Below are positions 33,653-44,674 of a stretch of DNA of 49,776 bases, piece by piece. The notes beneath the pieces were generated by a model. The model was not told the origin of the DNA. It saw nothing but the letters and a program-made list of their open reading frames with translations, and did not search any database. The position numbers and the translations under genes were made by a program. Positions within the stretch are counted from its first letter, which is position 1; every line of letters starts with the position of its first letter. This DNA comes from Verrucomicrobiota bacterium (GTDB lineage Bacteria; Verrucomicrobiota; Verrucomicrobiia; Chthoniobacterales; SZAS-18), in contig JAFAXH010000119.1 in assembly GCA_019241085.1 (NCBI GenBank), positions 1 through 49,776 of the forward strand, in the 5' to 3' direction.

Positions 33653-35665
33653 ATGCGTCCCCGGGAAAATGGTTTCGCTCCGGGGGATGTGCCGCCGATT
33701 GCGGCCCTTGGGCCTGCCAGGCCGGAGCGGTCGCGCGGCAACTCAGCGCGCACCGCGCGGCTGCTGCTGACTGCGCTCTGTCCATTGCTGCTGTGCAGCG
33801 GTGGCGCCTCGCCGACTGCGCTCGCGGCACCGCCGCCTGCTGCTGCTGGCGCTGGCGCTGGCCGCAGCGCGGCAGCCAAGCCGACACCGGCACCCGCGCC
33901 GACTGCGGCTGCGCCCGCGCCGCCGTCGTCCTCCTCGCCCGTGCCCGCGGTTGCACCGAGCCGCAACGGGAGCAATAACAACGGCGAGCGGGCGGTGATC
34001 TTTGATCCCGCGCCGCGCCCGGCGGCGAAGGATTTGCAACTTGCGCTCGAAAGCGAGCGCAAGGCCGAGGCGTTGGCGCATTACGTGCGCGGTTTGCTCT
34101 TGGAAGAGAGCGCCGGCAGCGATGACGCGTTAAAAGAATTTCTGCGCGCCATCGCGCTCGACCCGGCGAACGCCGAGCTGGCGTTGAAGCTCGCCGGCGA
34201 CTACTACCTGCGCCGCGGCGAGGTGCCCGAGGCGATTGATCTGCTCAAGGACGCGATCAAGGCCAGCCCGCGCCTGCCGCAGCCGTGCCTCGCGTTGTCG
34301 CAGATTTACCTGCGTTACCTGCACAAGCCCGACCAGGCGTTGAAATACGCGCAGATGGCGCTCGACCTCGATCCGACCAACGCCTTTGCCTACCAATATC
34401 TCGCCGAGACCTACGTCACGCTCGACCAGTTGCCCAAGGCGCAAGCGCTCATGGATCGCGCGGTCAAGGTCGAGACGAACGATCCGGCGTTCTGGATGCG
34501 CCTGGCCAACGTTTATCTCGTGCTCAATTTTAAAGACGAAAAGCCGCGCACGCCCGACGACTTGCGCAAGGCGAACGTCTTTTTCCAAAAAGCCATCCAA
34601 GCCGCCGGCAATGATCCCATCGTCATTGAACAGGCCGCGAATTATTATCAGCGCACCGGCCAGACGGCCGAGGCGACGGCGTTGTTCGAGCGCGCCTTCT
34701 GGCTCGACCCGCGCGACACCGATCTCGCCGACCGGCTGGCGCAGTGTTACCGCCAGACCGGCGAGCGCGACAAGGCGGCGGCCGTGCTCGAACAGATCGT
34801 GCGCATCAATCCCAACCAGGAGAGCGCCTACGAAGAACTGGGCGAAATTTACAAGGACCAGAAGCGCTACGACAAGGCGGCCGATCAATACGAAAAAGCG
34901 TTGCGGCTGAATCCGAACAGTCCGCTGCTGTATCAGCAACTGACCCAGCTCCTGCTCGGCACCGAACTGCACCAGTCGCAACGCGCGGTCGATATTTTGC
35001 TCGAAGCGCGCCGGCGCTTTCCCGACGTGCCGATTTTCGGCGAATGGCTCGGGCACGCGCTCAGCATCGCCAAGCGGCATCAGGAGGCGATGACCGTCTT
35101 CGAGCAAACGCTCAACGAGGCGCGGCTGAACCAGGAGGAACTCCTGCGCAACGGCCAGTTTTATTTTGACTACGGCATGGCTGCCGAGCAGGCCGGGCTT
35201 TACGAAAAAGCGGCGGAACTCTTTCGCCAGACGCTGGCCATCGCGACCGATTCCGACCTCATCGCCGAGACCTGCAATTACCTCGGCTACATGTGGATTG
35301 ATCGGAACGAAAACTTGACCGAAGCCGAGGCGCTCGTGCGCCGCGCGCTGGAGATCCAGCCCGAGAGCGGCGCGTTTCTCGATAGCCTGGGCTGGTTCTA
35401 CTTCCGCACGGCGCAATACGACAAGGCGCTGACCTATCTCTTGCAAGCCGCGACGACGTTGAAGACGGAAGACACCACGGTGCTGGAGCACATTGCCGAT
35501 ACTTACGACAAGCTCAACAACCGCCCGCAAGCCATCGCGTATTGGACGAAGGCCGTCGCGCTCGAAGCCGCCAGCGACACCGACAAAGAGCGCATCGGCA
35601 AAAAAATCGCCGACGCCAAAGCACCCGTCGCGCACCAAACTCAAAAGCCGCCGGAAGGGCCGTAG
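33653..35665 (+). CDS. Exported TPR repeat protein
   Basis: A 670-residue protein. A basic N-terminus with a hydrophobic signal (ARLLLTALCPLLLCSGGASP) is followed by an Ala/Pro-rich linker (residues about 58-105) and a long array of about 12-13 tetratricopeptide repeats: for example DALKEFLRAIALDPANAELA, QALKYAQMALDLDPTNAFAY, YDKAADQYEKALRLNPNSPL, YDKALTYLLQAATTLKTEDT. The C-terminal part (ETCNYLGYMWIDRNENLTEA, then SLGWFYFRTAQYDKALTYLL) matches TPR proteins of the outer-membrane assembly type found with lipoprotein or exopolysaccharide genes. It probably acts as a protein-binding scaffold in the periplasm; the partner is unknown. The start codon is 21 bases after the small ribosomal protein gene. 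Confidence 0.88.
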   Translation: MRPRENGFAPGDVPPIAALGPARPERSRGNSARTARLLLTALCPLLLCSGGASPTALAAPPPAAAGAGAGRSAAAKPTPAPAPTAAAPAPPSSSSPVPAVAPSRNGSNNNGERAVIFDPAPRPAAKDLQLALESERKAEALAHYVRGLLLEESAGSDDALKEFLRAIALDPANAELALKLAGDYYLRRGEVPEAIDLLKDAIKASPRLPQPCLALSQIYLRYLHKPDQALKYAQMALDLDPTNAFAYQYLAETYVTLDQLPKAQALMDRAVKVETNDPAFWMRLANVYLVLNFKDEKPRTPDDLRKANVFFQKAIQAAGNDPIVIEQAANYYQRTGQTAEATALFERAFWLDPRDTDLADRLAQCYRQTGERDKAAAVLEQIVRINPNQESAYEELGEIYKDQKRYDKAADQYEKALRLNPNSPLLYQQLTQLLLGTELHQSQRAVDILLEARRRFPDVPIFGEWLGHALSIAKRHQEAMTVFEQTLNEARLNQEELLRNGQFYFDYGMAAEQAGLYEKAAELFRQTLAIATDSDLIAETCNYLGYMWIDRNENLTEAEALVRRALEIQPESGAFLDSLGWFYFRTAQYDKALTYLLQAATTLKTEDTTVLEHIADTYDKLNNRPQAIAYWTKAVALEAASDTDKERIGKKIADAKAPVAHQTQKPPEGP

Positions 35666-35681
35666 AGTAAGACGCTCTTGT

Positions 35682-35698
35682 TAAGGTGAGGCACCTTA
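35682..35698. terminator. Convergent hairpin between the TPR and PLD-like genes
   Basis: TAAGGTG and CACCTTA form a perfect 7-base stem with a 3-base loop, overlapping the stop codon of the minus-strand PLD-like gene and following the TPR stop by 16 bases. There is no T-run, so it is a weak bidirectional terminator at best. Confidence 0.4.
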
Positions 35699-36637
35699 GG
35701 TTTCATCGTTGCTCCATATGAATTCCATTAAGGCGACCTCTCGCAGCTTAAGTTCGCGAGTGGTATTCATGCTAATGCCACGGATGCCAGCCTTCTGAAG
35801 CTCAACCTGAAATGAGTGCCACGGAAAATAAGTCCATTCGGGCGGGTCTTCGATGTAAAAGCGAGTCCACTTGTCGTGCTGCTGGCAAAAAATAATTGGG
35901 CGGGGCTGAATAACACGACACCTAGTTCTCTGCTTGTTGCGCTCTAATTCGATCACAGAATCGCCCTCCTTGGCTTCGGCTCGAAAGCGGCTCTTACCCT
36001 GCCAGCGAATTGAATAAACGCTCCCCTTGGGATCGCTCATTTTCTCTCTGGCGGTTTGCTTGCCGGTTTCCTCAAATTGTGCCTCGCTCTCCTGTATCTT
36101 GTCGGAGAGTGGCGTTGTTGCGACGATCCATGTGCGATTAGTTGGTGACTCGACGGTGCATCGTGAAGTGCTGCGACTGTGCGGACGGGAAATCACGGGC
36201 AACTCGCACGCTCGCGCAATGAACTCGGCGTCAATAGGAGTAGCGATGTCAATGAGCTTTTGGATAAATGCTCGAACTTGGGAGCGTGCTTGAAAGCGGC
36301 GAGTAACTAACGAGGCTTCTATAAGGTGGTCGGCAGAAGATAAAGACAGATTTGATGAGCCGATGACAGCAATATCGCTCGATACGAGTATCTTCGCGTG
36401 TAGTCCGGGGCAGGAATACAACTCTACGTCCGCTGCGAATAACGTTTTGAGAAGGTCGGCTGATGTCTCGCCGCTATTAATAGCTCCATCCGATGCGTCG
36501 CAAATGAGAAGATCCCCCTTCGCGAACGAAAGGTGCATATCGCTGGTAGCGTAGGCTATCGCTGCAAGTTTTCTGTCGCCGCGCTTCAGAAGTTTGTTGA
36601 CCTCGCACCAGACGTTGTTGGTCAGAAGTTGATCCAT
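35696..36637 (-). CDS. Phospholipase-D-like domain protein (single HKD motif), probably transferred
   Basis: A 313-residue soluble protein. Residues 1-110 hold one PLD-like half: GLHAKILVSSDIAVIGSSNL, with H80, K82, D88 and the GSxN block at N96. One HKD motif per chain means a dimer would form the active site, as in Nuc and BfiI-type nucleases. The remaining 200 residues are a separate region (for example WTYFPWHSFQVELQKAG) that I do not recognise. PLD-like nucleases of this size occur in restriction and defence loci, and lipid-cleaving members also exist. The gene is distinctly AT-richer than the TPR and HIT genes beside it, with no partners visible. It may be an orphan defence gene. Confidence 0.8.
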   Translation of the reverse strand: MDQLLTNNVWCEVNKLLKRGDRKLAAIAYATSDMHLSFAKGDLLICDASDGAINSGETSADLLKTLFAADVELYSCPGLHAKILVSSDIAVIGSSNLSLSSADHLIEASLVTRRFQARSQVRAFIQKLIDIATPIDAEFIARACELPVISRPHSRSTSRCTVESPTNRTWIVATTPLSDKIQESEAQFEETGKQTAREKMSDPKGSVYSIRWQGKSRFRAEAKEGDSVIELERNKQRTRCRVIQPRPIIFCQQHDKWTRFYIEDPPEWTYFPWHSFQVELQKAGIRGISMNTTRELKLREVALMEFIWSNDET

Positions 36638-36678
36638 CGTGAGAAGGCACCAAACATAGTATCAAGCTACATATCTGT

Positions 36679-36710
36679 GTAGCTAATCAGAAAGTAACCA
36701 GATTAGCTAC
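36679..36710. terminator. Perfect 10-base inverted repeat at the HIT gene stop codon
   Basis: GTAGCTAATC (36679-36688) and GATTAGCTAC (36701-36710) are perfect complements separated by 12 bases. The right arm includes the TAG stop of the HIT gene. It may end HIT transcription, or mark the border where the AT-richer PLD-like segment was inserted. No T-run follows. Confidence 0.45.
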
Positions 36711-37234
36711 AACCCCAACTCACCGCGCGCCTGGATGAGTTTTTCATACAAGGGCTGCAAGCCTTGCGGGATCACACGGGTGGCGCCGAGCACGGGCATG
36801 AAGTTCACGTCGCCAGCCCAGCGCGGGACGATGTGCAGGTGTAAGTGATCGGGCACGCCGGCGCCGGCGCAGGCGCCAAGGTTGAGACCGATGTTGAAGC
36901 CTTGCGCGTGGACGGTGGCGCGCAGGAGTTTTTGCGCGGCTTCGGCCAAGGTCCAGAGTTCGCTTTTTTCTTCGGCGTTGAGGTCGGCGAGGTCGGCGGC
37001 TTTGCGGTAGGGCACGGCCATGAGATGACCATTGGAGTAGGGATAGCGGTTCATCAACAGGAACGCGCTCTTGCGCCGCAAGACGACGAGATGCGCGGCG
37101 TCGTCCGAGGTTTGCGCGGCGGCGGTCAGGAAGTCGCCGCCGCCGGCGTTGTTGTCCGGGCGGGGCTGCTCGAAGTATTCCACGCGCCACGGCGCCCAGA
37201 TGGCGCGCATTTGCTGGGGGAAATCGTCGTCCAT
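36707..37234 (-). CDS. HIT family nucleotide-binding protein
   Basis: A 175-residue protein with the histidine triad HLHLHIVPRW (HxHxHxxP), preceded by NIGLNLGACAGAGVPDHLHL, and an N-terminal RAIWAPWRVEYFEQ segment, the common form in the Fhit/AP4A hydrolase branch. A GHLMAVPYRKAADLADL stretch precedes the triad, as usual. Members hydrolyse nucleoside phosphoramidates or dinucleoside polyphosphates. The ATG at 37234 is preferred because the region upstream is taken up by inverted repeat E. It is 225 bases downstream of the gcvP stop in the same direction. Confidence 0.93.
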   Translation of the reverse strand: MDDDFPQQMRAIWAPWRVEYFEQPRPDNNAGGGDFLTAAAQTSDDAAHLVVLRRKSAFLLMNRYPYSNGHLMAVPYRKAADLADLNAEEKSELWTLAEAAQKLLRATVHAQGFNIGLNLGACAGAGVPDHLHLHIVPRWAGDVNFMPVLGATRVIPQGLQPLYEKLIQARGELGL

Positions 37235-37287
37235 AGTGGGTGGACGAATTCTAGAGCTTGATGCTGAATCGTGCTCGTGGTTTTTCA

Positions 37288-37421
37288 ATTGTCATCCCGA
37301 GCGCAGTCGAGGGACCTCTCATTGCCTGCCTTGGCTCGCAGCGTGATCAAAAATGCAGTTCGCTTATTTACCGAGCCAGACAATCAGTAAGAGGTCCCTC
37401 GACTGCGCTCGGGATGACAAT
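37288..37421. repeat. Inverted repeat E (perfect 32-base arms)
   Basis: Arms 37288-37319 and 37390-37421 are perfect reverse complements (ATTGTCATCCCGAGCGCAGT at the left start). The inner 70 bases continue with weaker pairing (ATTGCC / GGCTCG blocks), so the whole may fold as one long hairpin. It lies between gcvP and the HIT gene. The GTCATCCCGAGCGCAGTCGA-type arm looks like a dispersed intergenic repeat seen in several environmental bacterial phyla. Confidence 0.95.
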
Positions 37422-37459
37422 GCAAGACGCTTGCAACAAGCCTTCAGCTTTTAATTTCT

Positions 37460-40453
<2,994 letters not shown>

Positions 40454-40498
40454 CGGAGGAACGTAGGAAAATCGCCCTCCGACGCAAGCTCCCGTTCG

Positions 40499-40605
40499 CA
40501 GGTAGGGGCGCTTTGCCGAAGCGCCCGTGACTTTCTGTTTGTTTGAGCGGGAATCGTCCGCGCAATGGAATTCTACGGACGCCTGCGGAGAGGCGTCCCT
40601 ACCTG
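40499..40605. repeat. REPIN-like double hairpin element
   Basis: Two hairpins in opposite orientation are bounded by CAGGTAGGG (40499-40507) and its complement CCCTACCTG (40597-40605). The left hairpin (40506-40526) is GGGCGCTTT, loop GCC, GAAGCGCCC with one G-T pair; the right (40577-40598) is GGACGCCT, loop GCGGAG, AGGCGTCC. This is the architecture of REP doublets (REPINs). It lies between the Sel1 kinase and gcvP genes. A partial copy occurs at 31.1 kb. Confidence 0.88.
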
Positions 40606-40613
40606 TGAAACGG

Positions 40614-40637
40614 CCGTCCGGCAGGGATGCCGGACGG
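40614..40637. terminator. Perfect 10-base hairpin downstream of the kinase gene
   Basis: CCGTCCGGCA and TGCCGGACGG with loop GGGA, 34 bases after the kinase stop (minus strand). It could end the kinase transcript before gcvP, but no T-run is seen; it may be another REP-type unit. Confidence 0.45.
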
Positions 40638-40670
40638 TGCCCTGCGTTCCCATTCGTTCCCACCGCCAAG

Positions 40671-43600
40671 CTACCAGTTCTTGTTCAACACCTTCAGCCG
40701 TTCGCGCGCCTGCTCGTTGCCGTTGCGGGCGGCTTTTTGATACCAGAGGATCGCCTGCGAGAGGTCCTTCGGCACGCCGCTGCCGTTCTCATACATCGTG
40801 CCGACGTAGTATTGCCCGCGCGCGTCGTTCTGGTCGGCGGCCTTGCGATACCAGAAGAGCGCCGTCTCGGCGTTTTTCGTCACGCCCTGGCCGTATTCGT
40901 AGAGCGTGCCGAGGTTGTTCTGCGCGCTGGGGTGCCCGGCGTCGGCGGCTTTTTTGAACCAATAATACGCCAGCCCGTAATCCTGCGGCACCCCCTTGCC
41001 GTTGCGATAGAGGTTTCCCAGATTCGTCTGCGCATACAGGTCGCCGCCTTCCGCGCCCTTGCGATACCACGCGGCGGCCTCGGCGTAATTCTGCGGCACG
41101 CCTTTGCCGAATTCGTAGAGGTATCCGAGGTTGTTCTGCGCGTCGGCCAGATTGCGGTCGGCGGCTTTGCGGAACCACTTGGCCGCTTCGTTGTAATCCA
41201 TCTCCACGCCCTTGCCGCCGAGGTAGAGCAAGCCGAGCCGGTTTTGCGCTTCCGCAAAATTCTGCTCCGCCGCCTTGCGGTGCCAGGCCGCGGCTTCAGT
41301 ATAATTCTGCGGCACGCCTAGGCCGTCCTCGTAGAGCACGCCGAGATTTTTCTGCGCCGCCGCGTTGCCCTGCTCGGCGGCTTTGCGATACCAGGTCGCC
41401 GCGAGGGCGTAATCGCGGACCACGCCGCGGCCGCTGTTGTAGAGAAAACCGAGGTTGTTCTGCGCCCGCGCGTTGCCCTGCTCGGCGGCGCGGCGGTAAT
41501 ACTCGACCGCCTGCGCGTAATCGCGATTCACACCCAGGCCGTTGGCATACATGTAGCCGACCGCCGTCTGACCGTCGGGATAATTTTGATCGGCGGACTT
41601 GCGATACCATTCGAGCGCCTGCGGGTAATCCTTCGGCACGCCCAGCCCGCCTTCATACATCGTGCCGAGATAATACTGGCCGCGCGCGTCACCCTGCTCC
41701 GCCGCCTTGCGATACCAGGAGACCGCCTTGTTGTAATCCTTCGGCACGCTCTGGCCGTTTTCATACATGATGCCCAGGTTGTTCTGGCCATCGGCATTGC
41801 CGGCCTCGGCGGCGAGGCGATACCACTCGGCAGACTTGGCCGGGTCGGTCTTGACGCGCTTGAAGGCGGCGCTCACGAGCTTCTGCGCGCTGTCGCGCAC
41901 GCCCTTGCTCGCTTCGCTCGAGGCAGGGTCGAGCGCGAGCGCGCGCTGATACGCCGCCAGCGCGGCGGCGTAGTCTTCCTCGGCAGCCGCCGAACGCGCC
42001 GCGGCAATCTCCTGCTCGGGCCGGCGGCGCTCGCCATTGTTGTTGTTGTTATTCGTCGGCGACGTTTGCCGGCGCGGCGAGGCGCTGGGCGATTTGTCGT
42101 CGTTGACGTTGAGCGTGACGTTCGAGCTGTGCCGGGCCAACTGGCACATGGTGACAATGAGCATCAACCCCAGCAACCCGGCGCCGATGGCGGCAAAGAT
42201 GCAGCCCCGTTGCAACGTGGGCGCGCCGGCGGCTCGGGGCGGCGGCTGCTGCGGTTGCGGCTGGTAGGGAGGATAAACGCCGCTCCCCGGTTGCGGCTGC
42301 GGCGGCCAGGTGGGCGGCGGTGCGTTGCCGGGGAAGGACACGGACGGCATCTGCACGGGCGGTGGCGGCGGTGGCGGCGGCAGGGGAAAACTCGCCGACC
42401 CGTGCGCAGACACTGCCGCGCCGCTGCCCATGACAGGCATGGCCCCCATCGCCGTCCCAGCCTGGCTGCCCTGCGAGGGACGCACCGTGGAGCTGCCGCT
42501 TTTCAACAAGATCGGCGCCAGGGTTTCGACAAAAGCCGCCGCGTCTGGAAACGCTGCCGCCGCCGTTGCCGCGGACAGCGCGCGCTGGAGCACGACGTTG
42601 CTCTCCTCGGAAATCTCCGCCAGCGGCCGGTAGCCGCGCGCGCTCGCCGGCGGTGGCGCGCCGCTGAGCAATTCATACACGAGCGCGGCCAGCGCCGGCA
42701 CGCCGCCCACCGCGGTCGCCGCCGTCGGCTGCACCATCGTGGCAAAAGGCGATTGCGCGTCGGCGCCGTCGCCAGCCGGACGCGGCGCGACCTCGATCAC
42801 GCAGCGGCGGCCGTTGTTGATTTCCGGATCGAGCAGCACGGCCGAGCGCGGGTTGGACGGAGAAAAAAGCTCGGGCAGAATCCGCACGCCGCGCGGCGAG
42901 AGGTCGAGGGGTTCCAACTCCGGCGCGGCGTCCACGATGCCCGCCAGCGGCAGCAACAGCGCGTGGACTTCCGCCGGCCGCATCCGGCCGTTGCGGCGCA
43001 GCGGCTCTTCCAAGCTGTAACCCGCGGGCGGCGGCGTCGGGAGGGGCGGCGGCAACGGCGGCGGCGCGACGGCGGAGGAAGAACGCACGCCGCTGCTGCC
43101 GGCTGTCGGCGGCGGCTTCGGCAACGATGGCGCGGAGGCCAGCGTGCCCATGATCGTGGCCGCCGCGGCAGCTTCCGCGCTGGAATCGCTGCTGCCCATC
43201 TCGTGCAGGATTTCCGAAATGCGCAGGCGCACGGCGTTGGCGTTCGCCGGCCGTTCGTCCCGGTCCTTGGCCAGCAGCGAGCGCAGGAGCGCGATCACGC
43301 TCTCGGGCTGATTGGCCAGCATCTCGAACGGCGGCGGTTTGTGCAGTTGCTGGGCGATGACCTGCGAAAACGAGCCGGTGAACGGCGCGCGGCCAGCCAG
43401 CAGATACCAGAGCGTGACGCCGAGCGAATAAAGGTCGGACCGGCCGTCGAGGTCCGTTTCCGAATCAAACTGCTCGGGGCTGGCAAACTGCGGCGTGCCG
43501 ACAAAATTGCCCTGCGAGAGTGACGCGGCGTTCTTGTCGCCTTCGAGCGATTTGACCAACCCAAAGTCGATCACCTTCACCAATGGATCGTCGCCATCCT

Positions 43601-44069
43601 GCTGCGGCAGGATCATGATGTTGGCCGGCTTCAGGTCGCGGTGGAGCAGGTTTTTCGCGTGCGCGGCCATCAGCGCGCGGGCGACCTGGGCGATGATGGC
43701 GAGCGCCTCGCGCGCCGGCATCGGGCCGTTGCGTTTGACGAACGACTCCAGCGTTTCGCCGTCGATAAACTCCATCGCATAGAAGAAGGAATTCTCGTCA
43801 TTTCCCAAATGATAAACGCCGGCGACGTTCGGATGACTCAGCGCGGCAGCGGCTTTGGCCTCGCGGCGAAAGCGTTCGCGGGCGCTCTCGCTGTCGATGT
43901 TGGCGGCGTTGATGACCTTCAGCGCGACCGTGCGCCCGAGGTTGGTGTCAAACGCCTTGTAGGTGACGCCCATGTTGCCGCGGCCCAGCTCCCAGAGCGG
44001 TCCGCCCGGTTCGCGCCGGAGCACCTCAAAATGGTGAAAGGCAAGTCGGCTTTGGTCGGTATCTGCCAC
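40671..44069 (-). CDS. Ser/Thr protein kinase with transmembrane helix and ten Sel1 repeats
   Basis: A 1132-residue protein. The N-terminal Hanks-type kinase (about 14-290) has a Gly loop at G29-G34 (LGRGNMG), Lys K51 (ALKVI), [22 protein letters not shown] and [10 protein letters not shown], so it should be active. A long Pro/Ala-rich middle with pseudokinase-like traces leads to a membrane helix ([20 protein letters not shown]). A charged TPR-like segment is followed by ten complete Sel1 repeats of 36 residues ([20 protein letters not shown] and similar to [15 protein letters not shown]) and a partial one. Sel1 repeats bind proteins. The kinase face is cytoplasmic, the repeats outside or periplasmic by topology. 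It sits between gcvH and gcvP in the same direction. Substrate unknown. Confidence 0.94.
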   Translation of the reverse strand: MADTDQSRLAFHHFEVLRREPGGPLWELGRGNMGVTYKAFDTNLGRTVALKVINAANIDSESARERFRREAKAAAALSHPNVAGVYHLGNDENSFFYAMEFIDGETLESFVKRNGPMPAREALAIIAQVARALMAAHAKNLLHRDLKPANIMILPQQDGDDPLVKVIDFGLVKSLEGDKNAASLSQGNFVGTPQFASPEQFDSETDLDGRSDLYSLGVTLWYLLAGRAPFTGSFSQVIAQQLHKPPPFEMLANQPESVIALLRSLLAKDRDERPANANAVRLRISEILHEMGSSDSSAEAAAAATIMGTLASAPSLPKPPPTAGSSGVRSSSAVAPPPLPPPLPTPPPAGYSLEEPLRRNGRMRPAEVHALLLPLAGIVDAAPELEPLDLSPRGVRILPELFSPSNPRSAVLLDPEINNGRRCVIEVAPRPAGDGADAQSPFATMVQPTAATAVGGVPALAALVYELLSGAPPPASARGYRPLAEISEESNVVLQRALSAATAAAAFPDAAAFVETLAPILLKSGSSTVRPSQGSQAGTAMGAMPVMGSGAAVSAHGSASFPLPPPPPPPPVQMPSVSFPGNAPPPTWPPQPQPGSGVYPPYQPQPQQPPPRAAGAPTLQRGCIFAAIGAGLLGLMLIVTMCQLARHSSNVTLNVNDDKSPSASPRRQTSPTNNNNNNGERRRPEQEIAAARSAAAEEDYAAALAAYQRALALDPASSEASKGVRDSAQKLVSAAFKRVKTDPAKSAEWYRLAAEAGNADGQNNLGIMYENGQSVPKDYNKAVSWYRKAAEQGDARGQYYLGTMYEGGLGVPKDYPQALEWYRKSADQNYPDGQTAVGYMYANGLGVNRDYAQAVEYYRRAAEQGNARAQNNLGFLYNSGRGVVRDYALAATWYRKAAEQGNAAAQKNLGVLYEDGLGVPQNYTEAAAWHRKAAEQNFAEAQNRLGLLYLGGKGVEMDYNEAAKWFRKAADRNLADAQNNLGYLYEFGKGVPQNYAEAAAWYRKGAEGGDLYAQTNLGNLYRNGKGVPQDYGLAYYWFKKAADAGHPSAQNNLGTLYEYGQGVTKNAETALFWYRKAADQNDARGQYYVGTMYENGSGVPKDLSQAILWYQKAARNGNEQARERLKVLNKNW

Positions 44070-44141
44070 GGCGTTCCCAGCGTAAGCGTCTGTCGTGGCG
44101 AGGCAAACGTTTTTCCGCGCCGACGCGTCGGAAAAAATCGT

Positions 44142-44516
44142 TCAGCCGCCGATCTGCTTTTGATACGCGTCGGGCGCGAGCAGCTTCTCGGCTTCGACGG
44201 GATCAGTGACTTTCAACCGAAAAAGCCAGCCGGCGCCGTAAGGGTCGGTGTTCACCGCCGCGGCATTGCTGGCGAGCGTTTCGTTGACGGCGACGATCTC
44301 GCCGCTGACCGGCGCGTAGATGTCGCTGGCGGCCTTCACGCTTTCGACGACGGCGACGCTCTCGCCGGCGCTGACGCTGCGGCCGACCTTGGGCAGATCG
44401 ACATAGACCACGTCGCTCAACTCCGCCTGCGCGTGATCGGAGATGCCGACGGTGCCGTCGGCGGTGCGGAGCCATTCGTGCGTCGGGGCGTAGCGGAGAT
44501 CGGTGGGAATGTTCAT
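44142..44516 (-). CDS. gcvH: Glycine cleavage system H protein
   Basis: A 124-residue lipoyl carrier: [20 protein letters not shown], then [20 protein letters not shown], and the lipoylated K61 in [17 protein letters not shown]. The C-terminal [16 protein letters not shown] is typical. It shuttles the aminomethyl group from GcvP to GcvT. The ATG at 44516 was chosen since an upstream ATG two codons away adds only residues not found in the family. gcvT lies 158 bases upstream, past inverted repeat F. Confidence 0.97.
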   Translation of the reverse strand: MNIPTDLRYAPTHEWLRTADGTVGISDHAQAELSDVVYVDLPKVGRSVSAGESVAVVESVKAASDIYAPVSGEIVAVNETLASNAAAVNTDPYGAGWLFRLKVTDPVEAEKLLAPDAYQKQIGG

Positions 44517-44547
44517 GGGCAAGAGATTCGGCGCTAAAGCTAGCTCA

Positions 44548-44669
44548 GCTTAATCTTAATCGTAATCCTAATCTTAACCCTCTGCGCTCGCAGCGCGTCG
44601 TCTGTGCCTCCGGCGGCAGAGACTAAGATGAAGATTAGGATTATGATTAAGCCGCCGGAGAGAAGGAAA
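44548..44669. repeat. Inverted repeat F with hexamer repeats between gcvT and gcvH
   Basis: The left arm (44548-44577) is made of TAATCN hexamers (TTAATC TTAATC GTAATC CTAATC), and the right arm (about 44624-44652) is its near complement (25 of 29 positions match). The loop of about 46 bases includes a GC-rich CTGCGCTCGCAGCG palindrome. The arms look like amplified short repeats rather than a fixed sequence. It lies in the 158-base gcvT-gcvH gap. Confidence 0.85.
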
Positions 44670-44674
44670 AAATT

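Noticed and set aside
40690..41850. 108-base periodic DNA resembling a tandem repeat or CRISPR-like array
   Set aside because: The period is the coding repeat of the Sel1 motif (36 residues); there are no identical spaced repeats of CRISPR type.
41586..43523. A 645-codon plus-strand frame opposite the Sel1 kinase
   Set aside because: It is very rich in Arg and Ala and mirrors the repeats of the kinase; the minus strand encodes intact kinase and Sel1 motifs.
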